From contig CANTFK010000888.1 of assembly GCA_947646735.1 (NCBI GenBank), forward strand, positions 124,001-188,000: DNA of 64,000 bases, in the 5' to 3' direction. Each line of letters starts with the position of its first letter. Position 1 is the first letter of the stretch. The translations under genes were made by a program, and so were the position numbers. The stretch comes from Peronospora farinosa. Lineage: Eukaryota > Oomycota > Peronosporomycetes > Peronosporales > Peronosporaceae. Positions 41,992 to 53,660 of this stretch are shown here, piece after piece. Under the pieces are notes generated by a model, which was given only the letters and a program-made list of their open reading frames with translations, did no database searches and was not told the origin of the DNA.

Positions 41992-43458
41992 TATGGAATC
42001 AGCAGATGATGAACGTTATCACGCAACGCGTGATGATCTACGCCATTTGAGTGATCTCAAATGGAATGCGGTTCAGCGTATGGCTGAAACCATTGAAAAC
42101 CCTGCCGTTGGTTCCATGTTGCTGTCTTTTAGAGGAGACGACCAACATGCAACCATCGCCAAGTTCATACAATATGAAATTGACGAAGTTGTAAAGAAAC
42201 CTACCTTGCTAGAGGAGCAAGGTTCTCAACAGGTTGAACTGTTGAGTGAACAAGGCGCTCAACAAGCTAACTTGTTGCTGCAGCAGGGTGCCCAACAGTC
42301 CGAACTGTTGAGACAACAGCAGGCTAGTGCTGTTGATGCCAAGTCGCCGTGTATACTTCGACCCGAGTCCTTGAAGATTGATGTCCCCAAGTACAAGGCA
42401 GTCGAAAGCGACTCCTTGTTGAGATGGTTCGTCGAACTCGGCGATGCCATTGAGGCTCATCCCATCGCATCGATGATGATGCGATGAAGATCAAGTTCGC
42501 CATGTTGAACTTGGATAGACGTGCCAAATTTTGAGCCTTAGGACTTAAACTGCACGACCCATACGTTTTCCCAACGTATGAAGTCTTCAAGGCGCGGCTC
42601 AAACACACGTTTGAACCGCCTCGCGCCGAATTCAGGGTTCGGGATGAGCTCCTGGATTTGAAACAGAGTAAGCGTGATATACACGCTTACGCCCAACACG
42701 TACTATACCTCGTTAGCTGTATCGTACCTAACCCAATCGGTGAACACACACAGCTTACTGTGTTCATCAAGGGTCTGACTGATGGTCCTGTTAAGACCCA
42801 CCTGTTCCGCTTGGAACTAGAATCGCTGGATCAAGCGATCTCTGCAGCGTAACAGGAGGACTTTAGCCTACAAAAGGCTCACGTCCACTCGGGAACCTAT
42901 CGTCCACCAAGGCAACAGAAGGGCGGAACTCAAAACCAATGGACCTCTCCTATGTAGAGAGCGAGCGACCTCGCTCTCTAGGATACAAGCGATTGCAAAA
43001 GTGCAATCGCTGTTAAGAGATGGGCCACTACGCTTATGAGTGTATTGCCCCACGCCCAGTGTCTCGTAACACTGGGAGTGAAGGTCGTCCGTCTGCCAAG
43101 AAGGTCCAAAGACGTAGTTTTCACGATTTTTGCGAAATCGCAACAATGTGGTGGGCCATCAAAAAACGGTCGGGGTCGGTAGGGGCGGAGCGCCCTACTG
43201 ATCCAGCAACGTCAAGAGAGTTCGCGGGACTCTTGACGAAGGTTGCTCCCAACACACAGTCACTGTGTGTTGCCGCTCTTTGCCGCTACCAGCGATGATG
43301 TTTCCCTCATCAACTTAAGGATCGAAATGATAAATACATGTCACTTCGCGCCCTAGTTGATTGTGGGGCGTCGAAAAGCTTTGTTCGATGCCAGTAACTA
43401 GATGATCGAAGGATTCAGTATGTTGAGCGCGAGACCTCTCCAACGAGGATGATGGTGC
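41992..43458 (+). pseudogene. Gyp-C gag and protease relic
   Basis: From ATG 41992 the gag frame is open to 42486, with a Gln-rich repeat in its middle (units like EQGAQQANLL). It continues with frameshifts through a gag core (FPTYEVFKARLKHTFEPPRA, DIHAYAQHVLYLVSC). The zinc knuckle reads KCNRC-stop-EMGHYAYEC near 42997-43040. Then AAAAAAC followed by a stem-loop occurs (43161-43190), as in Gyp-A. The protease active site is ALVDCGAS near 43350. The element is cut at 43458 by a reversed LTR-E, and nothing of pol remains. Confidence 0.7.
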
Positions 43459-44561
43459 TGTGGTGAAGTGCTATTCAAAATGTAGAAAATCGATAGCAGA
43501 TCGATTGAAGGGACAAGGGACTGCGCAGCAGGGAGAAGGGACCGTAAAGAAAGGAGACTTCGAAGTGAAGAGACCGTCGACTGAGGATTTGCAGAACCAA
43601 CAAAGGAAAGATCATTACCAGGATACTGGCTAAACGGTTTTGATATGAGTCGACCCGGTCCCTTATCGGTAGACCTGGGTCCCTCGTCGGTCGACCTCGG
43701 CTCCTCGTCGGTGGACCCCGGTCCTACGGGGTTCAGCCACTCCTGACCAGTCAACACAAGAATCAGACTATTCGACGCAAGGAATTTGAGCTTCAGGCAA
43801 GGATAGAGTAAAGGAGTTAAAGGATAGGAATATATTAAATACTACTTAATTTGCGATCTACTTGGCAAGTCTTCGTCGCGATGTAAAGGAACTCGAGTCT
43901 GGCCACACGCCTGTTCCGGGGAAGGGATATATTTTGGCCCCCCGTTGAAGACAGTCGTGTTTTTGTACTCAAGTGCGAGCTGAACCCCACGTAACACGAC
44001 TCCGTCACCCAAGAAGAACTTTCTCTAAGCTACTCACTGTTCCGGGAAGGGATATATTTTGGCCCCCCGTCGAAGACAGTTGTGTAGCGAAGTTCAAGTG
44101 CGAATAGAGCTCCAGGATATATTTGGACTGTGAGCTCGTTCGAGTAGCTACACCCCCCCCCCCAAGACCCGCTATCGGAAGCGGTCTCCCTCACCCCAAG
44201 GTCCGGGAGCAACGTAAAGGTCAGGTGGTTGATATCCCTGAAACAGAAGGAAAAGGCCAGGGATAAGCTCCCTGAAGAAATTTGTCTCTAAGTCCACTCT
44301 CGACAAGGTCGATCGAGTGGCCACCTGCCAGCCCACCGAGTGAAGCATATCCACTCGAAGCCCCCCAGGTCTGCCTCCCTCAAAGCAGACGTCTACATCC
44401 TTACCAAGTCGCCCGAAGAGTGCAACCCTCCAGTCGACGGGTACACAAGGTGAGAGAAGGTACATACGCGGCATCGAAATACCCACTCCGACAGTCGGCA
44501 GTCCGGCACAGTGAGTGGTTTGAGGTCTCATCATACAATTTAAAGAATCCACTCCACCACA
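43459..44561 (-). mobile_element. LTR-E copy in reverse orientation
   Basis: The reverse complement begins TGTGGTGGAGTGGATTC at 44561 and ends near CACTTCACCACA at 43459. Blocks shared with the inserts at 920 and 5203 lie between (CTCACCTTGTGTACCCGTC, GAGTGGATATGCTTCACTC). It contains a 21-bp-type minisatellite (GTCGGTAGACCTGGGTCCCT-like units, 43650-43735), a block GGGATATATTTTGGCCCCCC repeated at about 43925 and 44050, and a run of 13 C at about 44151. Flanking pentamers do not match. Confidence 0.65.
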
Positions 44562-44617
44562 TAAACATCTGTGTACGATATACTTAGTACAGCGACATCG
44601 ATCATCGAATCTTTATG

Positions 44618-44956
44618 TGTAATGGGCTACATTACACACATTGTTAACATAAATCAACAATTACATTCATAGGCAGGTGCTGTGCCCGAATAGCGGGTAA
44701 TGCGTGGCAATTTTTATTGGTTTATTTTTGATGCCTATAATCCCAATACGGACCAATGATAAATTAACCTGAAATTGTGTGGTTCCCGAAAGGCGGGAAC
44801 ACTGTCGTATTTATTACGACTAAAATCTTCGTAATTAGTACGAATTAAAACCAAAATAAAAATCAGAGTTAAATTTACTTAATACATAATACTTGGGCTT
44901 GAGTCTTCCTCAAGTGCACGTGTAAGCTAGTGACGGTACGTTCTAGCCCCGTTACA
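44618..44956 (+). repeat. Gyp-A2 5' LTR
   Basis: 339 bp, TGTAATGGGC...CCCCGTTACA, followed by TGGTAGCACTTCGTAG at 44959. Confidence 0.85.
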
Positions 44957-44997
44957 CCTGGTAGCACTTCGTAGTCCTTCCTATGCTCGAGTTTGGG

Positions 44998-45582
44998 ATG
45001 AGCGAATCGTCGTACTTTGACGTTCCAGATTTTATTTTGGAGCACGCGACCTTCCCCCATCTTACTGGTGTTGAGTGGGATGCCCTTAATCGCCTCGCGG
45101 CGATATCGGGAGAGGCATTCGTCGCGTCACTAATGAGATCAGCGACCTCTGACGCGCAAATTCTCGCCATACATGATTTTATGGCACGCGAGATCGCCGA
45201 ATCCAACCGGCGAGGCTTAACTCCCTCGGGCCCTTCACGTAATGAGGCCGTGAAGATGGAAACCTCCTCCTACTCTGGAGAAGGTAAGGACCGGTTGTCG
45301 CTGAATCGGTGGTTCCGAGAAGTTGATATCGCCATCGCCTCGAGACTTCTTGAGGCTCCTCAGGCGAAGGTCAACTTTCTTCTTTCCCGCCTCACCGGGA
45401 AGGCCAAGGAGTGGGTCCTTAGTAAGCTCGTTGTGGACGAGCACGCATTCCCCACCTTGGATACCATCCAGGACGATCTTCGTCTTGCTTTCGAACCACC
45501 GCAAGAGGAAAATTAATGCTCAAGATTCCTGTCGATGCGACAGGGTAAAATGGATATGCGAGACTACGTGCAGATGGCTAGG
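44998..45582 (+). pseudogene. Gyp-A2 Gag, first part
   Basis: It matches residues 1-199 of the Gyp-A1 Gag, open from [12 protein letters not shown] to a stop at 45516 caused by a small deletion. The frame then continues recognisably ([11 protein letters not shown]) to the Gyp-B2 insertion. Its continuation starts at 53216. Confidence 0.8.
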
Positions 45583-46183
45583 TGTAGACGGGCACTTCTA
45601 CGAAGTTGCCTTGTACTACTAGCACACACCTTATGCACAAGCGAGGAAGCGGATAGACCGTCTTAATTTCGCGTGCAAGGGTGGTTAGGAGGTTGGTCGA
45701 CTGCTTACGCAGTCGTACCACCAATTGACTCTCGCTTAAGCGAGAGTGCAACGAGCTTCTAAAACAAGAAGTCACCGGCGTCACGCAGAAGCTTTTTCAG
45801 CTTCTCGTGCGCGGTGCTTTCGATTTAGCAAATTCAAGACTGATTTATATTTAATAGGAATTAACTAAAGATAAATCTAACTACTGATTGGTTAATATGT
45901 AATGATGGGTGCCATCTCTATAGATGCGCATCCAACGTGCGAGCTTAAATATATTTAAGCTCGCTCAATGACGTAACTGACTGACGTCATTTGATGACGC
46001 CTAGTCCGAGCTGGGCGTCATCCCCATCAATGTGAATACACCTAGTGTATATCACATACGCAAGGGTGTGACACATGGTGTGTCTCACCCGAGCGACAGG
46101 TCGTAAGTACTTACGTACCTTTTGAGACCTGCCCGTTAAGTATCGCATACTTAACGGGTACGTGTAGCGTTGAGCCCGTTACA
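45583..46183 (-). repeat. Gyp-B2 3' LTR (left)
   Basis: 601 bp, TGTAGACGGGC...GCCCGTTACA on the plus strand. It differs from the right LTR only in CGTACC versus CGTAAC near 46118. Confidence 0.92.
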
Positions 46184-46288
46184 CCATTCCCTCTTTAAAA
46201 CGATTTTTACATCTTGTAAAACATCGCCTAGGAGACAAAGAGACTTGCAAGCCGTTATAAACGCGCCGCTTTAGTCTGCTCAATTCTC

Positions 46289-47732
46289 ATGCCACCGAAA
46301 CGTGGTAAGGCTGATGGGTCGACTGCAAAGGCGCCCATGCAGTCCAACTAAGCGCACGCGCCGCGATTATTCGCAGCCGTCGCAAAGTGATTCAGGCACT
46401 GAGACAAATCTTCCATCTCACCATAATGTGGATGGAGATCCATCTCTCATTGTAGATTACAATGAGACTAGCCATTGCCATCACCCCAAAGTGGAGATGA
46501 GCAAAGCGCATTGATGGGACATATGTCCCCATCAGTTAAGGCATCCCGTCCTTGAGGAAGCATCTATGCTTCCTACAAGCGAAGGCAAAACCCCGTCGTC
46601 TGCGCCTGCGAACGCAGCGACTGAGACTGAGCGCGCTACTTCGAAGGGAGCAGTCGCGAGTCAATCAGATGTGACTCCTCAGGCTGATGTCTTGACAATC
46701 CATAACGGAGAGTCAGACTCAGATGAGTGTGAGCTTAAAGCTCCACCGAGTACATGTTCGTCCTCACTAGCCCGCCGTCGCGAGGTCGGCTACGTAAGTG
46801 GTGGCTTGCCACCAATGCCTCCTCCATCTGAGTGGATAAACTCTGATGGGTATAGTGCAGCGCTTTTGCAGCGTGCAACTATTGACGCTCATAAGTTTTA
46901 TAGCGTCTTCCTTTGTGGAAAAAGCAAACCAAAGCACTTGGTCGTGCTTTCCCAATCCCAGTCGTGCTGCGTTCTAACGAAACAGCCGACGAATATGAAG
47001 TTGAACTTCGTCGCCGTGTAACGTTGCATGTAAATGCAACGAAACAACGGTCGCAGCGAGTCAGCTTCGCTATGAAGCGTGCGCATGAAATTTTGGTTGG
47101 TAAGCGACCCTCAATTGATTCTCGCCACGCTTCTTCTGCTAGTCCATCCGGACCTAGCAGAAAGACTCCAGCTGGTGCTGCTTCACATAAGCAGCCACCA
47201 GCCCAGGCACGTCGACGCGCAAATCGTCCACAGGCTCCCACGAGTCAAAGCTCGTTGGATAATCCTTCCACTGGACCAGGATTTGGAGCTTTCGCTTCAC
47301 AAACCGGTGGGACAACAGCCTTCCAGCAAGGAAGCGCGTATTCTCTTCCGTGTTCACAACACAGGTGGCGCCCGATAGGAGTGGCGATTACGCCCACCTA
47401 CTCGCGGCTGCCTACCCTGCTGCTGTTCAGTCGCAGGCTGAGTCCGCTGCGCTAAAGAGGCAGGTGCAGATCTCGAGAGTCAAGTCTCGCGACTGACTGT
47501 GGATCTGCGCGATGTGAGGACGAGAAACCGTCAGGGGTATGACCGCCTGAAGACCCGTTTGGACATCCTAGAGCGACTGGTGATGAGAGACTCGCGTCAA
47601 GCGTTGAGTCCTCCTCGATCGCCGAGTCCTCTACCGAGCCCTCGTTCGTATGAGGGGAGCCTCTCGGCTTCCTCGTCGCCTGATCGGCCGCGACGCTCGA
47701 CTCACAGTCGACGTCTCCATCGGTCTCGTTAA
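46289..47732 (+). pseudogene. Antisense accessory frame of Gyp-B2
   Basis: It corresponds to 19888-21337: ATG 46289 (MPPKRGK), 105 bp inside the LTR, the TKRTRRDYSQPSQS segment and PPPSEWINSDG middle. RRRVTLHVNATKQRS, the Pro/Ala basic part, the coiled coil (YDRLKTRLDILERLVMRD) and the RS tail to TAA at 47732 follow. Its breaks (near 46350, 46530, 46850-46920, 47360, 47470) differ from those in Gyp-B1. Near 46340 the indels in the two copies differ, and the comparison gives one continuous frame. This argues for an intact antisense gene in their common ancestor. Confidence 0.6.
47154..47357 (-). pseudogene. Gyp-B2 chromodomain
   Basis: LSHRFVKRKLQILVQWKDYP then TSFDSWEPVDDL: the chromodomain with Asp for the Gly of the Gyp-B1 core (WKGYP). 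It is followed by VAAYVKQHQLESFC and stop as in Gyp-B1. Confidence 0.8.
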
Positions 47733-48455
47733 ACCGATGTGGATATTTGATCTCCTCTGGATCAACGTACCGTTTCAGACAACCCACGTAAAATACGGGG
47801 TGCGTCTTCATATACGGTGGGAGAGTGAGCCTATAATTTAGGTCTCCAACTTCTTCAACCACTGTAAAGGGCCCAATGAATAGGGGCAATAGCTTAGTAG
47901 TACCACCAGGTAGTACATAAATTGCATGTTTAGGTAGGGTAGCAGTACTTAATAGCACTTTGTCTCCAACACTAAAGTGTTCATTGTCCATGCTGGTCTG
48001 CATATTGTTGTTGCTTGTCCTGTGCGCTTGCCATCGCGTCACGGGCTTTACGTGTGATGGCTAATCGCTCATCCACAAAGCGCTGAGCTTTGCTCACTCT
48101 TTTAGCATCCAGCTCGCCGATGACGTCTCCAAGAGGTCGTTCATGGGTCGACGCTGTTGACAACACTATAGTGTCATCATCAAGGAGCACTGGCATTTCT
48201 TGCCGTGCCTCCTCTGTGAACATGAAGTCCAAAGTGACCGACTTCCAACATTCAGTTGGAATCGGCAGTGGTTTCAGTGGCGGCACTGTTCGAAGGTGCA
48301 GGCTTTATGCGCTGACACTCTTCGCAAGAGCGAATATAGTTGGCCACCCACCGATATAGGTGGGGCCACCAAAATTCCTCTGACACTCGTAAGAATGTCT
48401 TTTCACGACCCAGATGCCCACTAGATGGCGCATCATGGCACTCTTGAAGTATCAT
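47452..48455 (-). pseudogene. Gyp-B2 integrase with internal deletion
   Basis: The HHCC finger (HECHDAPSSGHLG to CEECQRIKP, 48455-48300) and the first catalytic Asp (VTLDFMF, near 48225) are kept. The frame then jumps directly to EEARQEMPVLLDDDTIVL. The sequence between, 568 bp in Gyp-B1, is missing, with the second Asp and the catalytic Glu. The C-terminal GPF domain (LLPLFIGPFTVVEEVGDL) and acidic linker follow. It cannot integrate DNA. Confidence 0.85.
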
Positions 48456-48668
48456 TAGCTTGAGATTGTGTCATGAGGGACATAGATTCTCAAGGGATCA
48501 CAAGGTGATGGTGATGCCATAGTAGGCCATCACTGTAACTAACGCGATTTAGTTTCGCTTTGAGGTGCGACGGAAGGGTAACCTTTCGTCCACTAAAATG
48601 ATCCAACAGCAGGCGACAATGTTCGTCCTGACTGTAGCACTAATTTATATCGGAGGCCATTGAGCTCG

Positions 48669-50363
48669 TCACATGGTAGGCCTACATGGCTGCCAATGTT
48701 GACGACTCACCTTGTGCTTTGCATTAGACACACTTTCCGGGTGTCCTGCCTCGAAGTCTAGTCTGCGCGATAACGCGTCAGCCAAGCCATTCGACTTACT
48801 TGGCTTATATTCAACTTTCAAATTAAAGTCAGAGAAGAATGTTAGCCATCTCGCCATTTTCGGCGAGAGGTGCGGTAAATTTATAGCGGTCCACAGTGAT
48901 GCATGATCCGTATAAACCACAAAAGGTTCGGTGCCCAAGAGGTGCACACGGAACTTTACAAAGGTATACTTAATTGAAAGTAGCTCCTTGTCATGCACAG
49001 GGTAATTCAGCTCTGCGGATTGCAAAAGCCGAAACTGATTTGAAATGACACGGTCAACGCCGTTGTCATCCTTCTGCATGAGCGCGCTGCCGTTTGTAAA
49101 ATTGCTTGCATCGCAGACGACGCCAAAGGGCTTATCCGCGTCTGGCAATGCCAAGACCGGTGCCTCAACAAGAGATTGCTTCACTGATGTGAACACATCT
49201 TCTTGCTCCTTTGACCAAGTCCATTCTGTATCCTTTTTCAAAAGTTCAGACAATGCCTTAGTCTGCTCCGCATAATTCTTGTTGTACTTACGCAAGTAAT
49301 TATCGAGCCCAAGGAATTGGCGTAGATCCTTTACATGTCGTGGGACTGGCCATTCCTTGATAGCCTTAACCTTTTCTGGGTCTGCTCGTACACCATGTGC
49401 ACCTACGATGCAGCCCAGTACAGGTATCTCGGGGACCCCTATTACGCACTTTTGCAAGTTTACGTGTAATTGGGCGTCACCCAGAGTCTGCAACACAGCG
49501 TCTAAATGACACTTTTGCGACTCTATTGCGCTCAGACCGTCCTCCACCCTACTATGCACGAATACATCGTCAAAGTAATGGGGCGCGTAGGCACGGTGCT
49601 GACGCATTACGTGAGACACCACTCGGTTAAATTTTGCCGGAGCAATTTTCAACCCTTGTGGCATCACAAGCCACTCCCACAGCATATCGTTTGGGGTGCT
49701 TACTGCCGTTTTGGCTACATCGGTATCTCTCATGAGAACCTGATAGTAGCCATCCTTCAAATCCAACGCGGAAAAGATAGTTGACTTTCTCATGGAATTT
49801 AACAAGACATCTTTTAGCGGGATAGGCGTTTGCGCCGGAATGGTGGCCGTGTTCAGCTTATTATAAGCATGAACCACGCGCCATCCACCTGTTGCTTTAC
49901 GCACACAAAAGGTCGGGCTGCAGTGAGGCGACTTGCTCTCACGTACATGTCCCGCCTTAGCTCGCTTGTCGAGGAACTCATCGATGTAATCGACTTGTTC
50001 CTTCGGCAAAGGTCATTGCTTGGTCACACAATACTTGTTGACAGGCTCCAGGTCAATCTCGTGCCTGATGCCCCTATCGGCCGGTAGGCGGCTCGGCACT
50101 TCTGCTGGAAACACATCACGGTGTTTCCACCGAACATCATAGAACGGGCTGTCCTTCAAGGCTTCCCAGCCTTGAGCAGCGAACCGTTTCTTTCTGTCGG
50201 TCTCCAAGACGCTCTCATCCATTGTGTATGAAAAGCAACAGTCCACCACGTTATCTTCTGGAACTGGTGCAACTATCTCGTGGATCTTTCCTTCCTTTAG
50301 TTCGGACAGGAATACATCCACGTCATCTCCGAGAGATTTACTATCTCCTCGGCAGATGCCCAA
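48669..50363 (-). pseudogene. Gyp-B2 reverse transcriptase and RNase H
   Basis: One long frame (50009-48669, 446 codons) covers RT from PLPKEQVDYIDEF through YFDD (AYAPHYFDDVFVHS) and RNase H (VCDASNFTNGSALM, YTDHASLWTAI). Just upstream the frame is open to 50363 but for TGA at 50013-50015 in KQ-stop-PLPKEQ, where Gyp-A1 has Trp. This single stop is shared with Gyp-B1. Readthrough would give a nearly complete RT-RNase H. Confidence 0.85.
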
Positions 50364-51363
50364 ACAAGTTGGAGCACCTCAACTGAGGATGCCTCCGGCA
50401 TTTTGTCTTCGACGGTCGCGAACAACTTGTTCGTATGTCCGTCCTCTTGGACCGAGACTGATCCAAGGGTCACTCGTTTCGACGTGCCCTTGATCGTCTT
50501 TATACGTCTGGTGCTCGTTCTTCGAGTCACCACGACCTTTGACCTAGATGAAGGTGTCGTTGTTATCTCAGCGAACGCACTCCTTCCAACCGCACCAGGC
50601 CCTTGGCTCTTTGCAGGTTCTTGTGGCGCTTGAATTCCTGACAGCTCATTATCAACTGCCACAGGCTATCGGCTCTGAGCAGTTTCATTGGACGCATGAA
50701 TACCTGTCATCGCCCCATTCACTACACCAGTCTTTTCGACCAGGGTAGGCATATGGGTCGCCTGGCTTTCCGCCAGTGCACTTCCAACTACACCACTTCT
50801 TTCAAGCTGGGTAGTCCCTGGTGCCGAATGACATAATGTCATCGCACCCTCGACTGTGTTGGACACAGCATCAGCCACATAAGCCTCTCGCAAGAGCACA
50901 TCCTTTCTGGTGTCCTGCGTAGAGCTAGCGACTGTGCGTGTACGCCTGTCTATCCATGGTTGGTGTTTAGCCAACCAAGGCATGCCTAGGATGAGGTCAT
51001 ACGGACTCTCCATACCTAGCACTATGAACATCTCTTTACAAGAGAAGTCACTGAAACTGAAGGCGAGTTCAACTTGAACTCTCTCCGATTTAACGAGCGC
51101 GCCGCTCGCTAAACGAACGATCGCCTCTTCTCGCTTGCCATCCTGGCTAAGCGACTCTAAGTAGCCGGGCTCTTTTTCAGAGCCGCGAGTTTTACAAAGT
51201 TTTGCGATGCACCTGAATCCACGAGAAGGGTCATCACTTGGTCATTGCCTCGTACTCGAGCGCTATAGACCAAAAGGGTTGAGGTCCGACCTTTCGGAAC
51301 CTCAGGGACTATGCTACCCATTTGTTCGATCACTCTGAACTTAGAGGTAGCTTCAGAGTCCAC
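50297..51363 (-). pseudogene. Gyp-B2 protease and linker
   Basis: LLVDSGASQNFVKLAAL near 51220 is an intact aspartic protease active site, followed after a frameshift by LGMPWLAKHQPWID near 50975. The Ser/Thr-rich linker continues to 50297. Confidence 0.7.
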
Positions 51364-51635
51364 GACAGTAGGGCATCCCGCCCCTACTGCGCTCCCGCAT
51401 TTTCCGACTAGTCGGGGGTCGAATCTGAACCCGTGCGACGTGCACGGTTCTTCAAACCACCCTTAGGGTTGGAAGACTACTTGCTGGCTCCACGTCCCAA
51501 CCATCCTGCTTCAGTTCACCTTTTCGGCAAAGCCGATCTTCATCATCTTGACGCTCGAGTGTACTTGTGCTCGTCGAAGCAAGTTGCGCCACCAGCAGCT
51601 ACTTTGGCATAGAAGCGAGCCATCACACGGCCTCC

Positions 51636-52570
51636 CTAGCCGCACTTGTAGAAGATAACATCTGCATTGCCTAACTCCATAGGAGTGGCATCCGACTTTT
51701 CGGACGACGGCCTGTAATAGGCTGTCGCCGAGGCGCTGTTGTAGGATTGCTCCTCAACTAAGGCAATGTCAATGGCCTCTTCCATCGTCGCTGGTACCTT
51801 TCTAAATAGGGTCTGACGCGATGGGCCGTTCCTAAGTCCATTCATGAACGTGGCCACCTTGATACGTTCTGGTATCGGCTCCCCATTAATAAACGCCGAC
51901 AGCGAACGCATCTCCTGCACAAACTCTTGCAGAGATCGTTTCGCCTGTCGTGCTCCAAAGAAGCGCGCCATAAGCAACACTTCTTTGTTAGGCGGCTGAT
52001 ACATGGCGCGAATCTTTGCCTTAAAGATCGCCCATGATGGAAATGCATCAGCATTAGCCATCAGCGCAGAGTATGCCCACTCTGACGCTTTGCCACGCAA
52101 GTGGACATGGCATACGACACCATTCTGGTGTCGTCTTCGATGAGCTGCGCCACTCCACATTGCTCCACTGCTAATAGCCAGTGAACAATCGTATGTGGGA
52201 CAGTCTCATCGAACTTCGGAGGTTCCATCCGAATGGGCCTCGGTTGAGTAGGCCAGGAATAGAGCGTCTCAACAGTTCTGTTAAGCGCCTCATTACGTGC
52301 CTGCTCAAGCCTAAGCTCACCCTGAGTCTTATTGATGGACTCAGCCGTAGCTTGGCTGTTTACCTCGGACGCGTTTCTACGCTGTCCGAGCACAAACGCC
52401 TCAAATTGCTCCAACTGAGCAACATGTTGCTCAGGAGGACAATGCAAGAGATTGATCCGGGCTTGTTTACCAAGTCCCTGCGCCATATGCTCTGCCAACT
52501 CCCTATGATGTTGGGAGAGGTGAGGGAAGTCACTCCAGTCCATATTAAGGACCATCTTAGCCACACGCAC
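51636..52570 (-). pseudogene. Gyp-B2 Gag
   Basis: The gag core is split by a one-base deletion near 52103 (AAGTGGACA against AAGTTGGACA in Gyp-B1). The zinc knuckle has lost two Cys (Phe instead) and contains a stop near 51640. About 100 bp not present in Gyp-B1 lie at 51490-51595. Confidence 0.8.
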
Positions 52571-52596
52571 GCTCAGAGAGACGGGTCGTGGGAAGG

Positions 52597-52612
52597 ACTA
52601 CGAGTGCTACCA
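52597..52612 (-). promoter_or_regulatory. Gyp-B2 primer-binding site
   Basis: On the minus strand TGGTAGCACTCGTAGT follows the 5' LTR after 2 bp. It matches the Gyp-A and Gyp-C motif except for a missing T. Confidence 0.55.
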
Positions 52613-52614
52613 AG

Positions 52615-53215
52615 TGTAGACGGGCACTTCTACGAAGTTGCCTTGTACTACTAGCACACACCTTATGCACAAGCGAGGAAGCGGATAGACCGTCTTAATT
52701 TCGCGTGCAAGGGTGGTTAGGAGGTTGGTCGACTGCTTACGCAGTCGTACCACCAATTGACTCTCGCTTAAGCGAGAGTGCAACGAGCTTCTAAAACAAG
52801 AAGTCACCGGCGTCACGCAGAAGCTTTTTCAGCTTCTCGTGCGCGGTGCTTTCGATTTAGCAAATTCAAGACTGATTTATATTTAATAGGAATTAACTAA
52901 AGATAAATCTAACTACTGATTGGTTAATATGTAATGATGGGTGCCATCTCTATAGATGCGCATCCAACGTGCGAGCTTAAATATATTTAAGCTCGCTCAA
53001 TGACGTAACTGACTGACGTCATTTGATGACGCCTAGTCCGAGCTGGGCGTCATCCCCATCAATGTGAATACACCTAGTGTATATCACATACGCAAGGGTG
53101 TGACACATGGTGTGTCTCACCCGAGCGACAGGTCGTAAGTACTTACGTAACTTTTGAGACCTGCCCGTTAAGTATCGCATACTTAACGGGTACGTGTAGC
53201 GTTGAGCCCGTTACA
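52615..53215 (-). repeat. Gyp-B2 5' LTR (right)
   Basis: 601 bp, followed by the right target copy CTAGG at 53216-53220. Confidence 0.92.
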
Positions 53216-53660
53216 CTAGGCATCTGGCATCGTGTATAATTACGCACCCCATAGACATGTACACGCAGGTAAATGTTTTTGTGGGTGGTTTGCGTGAGGG
53301 GCAGACCCGCTTATCACTGGAGCGCGCCGAGCCACATTGGAGGAGGCTTTTGCTATCGTACTCCGTGAGGACTTTAGGTTCCTAAGGCATATATCAAACC
53401 CTCGGTCGTCACCGTTCCCCGGCCTTCTGGTCCAGAACCTATGGAGATCGACGTGATTGAGTCGCCGGATGATCGACGACGTGTCATTTCCTATAAGGGT
53501 GACGCTCGCACCGGGAGCAAATAGTTTGCTTTCGTTGTCGCAAGCCAGGACATCGCGCGGCAGAGTGCCGTGCGCCAGCGACGATATCGGTGCAAGTAGT
53601 GGACGCCCATCATGAGGGTGCTGTACCGGCCGCACGTTCAAAAACGGTCGGGACCAGTAG
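53216..53660 (+). pseudogene. Gyp-A2 Gag, second part
   Basis: It resumes at the target site (ARHLASCII...) and runs, with frameshifts and lost codons, to the zinc-knuckle region ([15 protein letters not shown] in mixed frames near 53530-53580). The slippery A run is shortened to AAAAAC. Confidence 0.7.

Larger units (their letters stand above)
45583..53215 (-). mobile_element. Gyp-B2, young nested Gypsy element
   Basis: Two 601-bp LTRs (45583-46183, 52615-53215) differ at one position that I could see. The target duplication CTAGG (45578-45582 and 53216-53220) is exact, and the interrupted Gyp-A gag rejoins perfectly. Coding is on the minus strand. Despite its youth the copy is defective: gag frameshift, destroyed zinc knuckle, TGA in RT, and a deletion in integrase equivalent to Gyp-B1 21833-22400. 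Confidence 0.92.

Noticed and set aside
43398..43757. 119-codon minus frame with STDEGPR repeats
   Set aside because: It is again a satellite translation inside reversed LTR-E, with no start context or homolog.
50013..50015. TGA decoded as Trp by the organism
   Set aside because: The host methyltransferase gene ends in TGA (33062-33064) and host genes use TGG for Trp, so the code is standard.
53640..53646. Frameshift heptamer in Gyp-A2
   Set aside because: The run is only AAAAAC and the stem has lost a base; in this copy gag and protease are joined in one frame.
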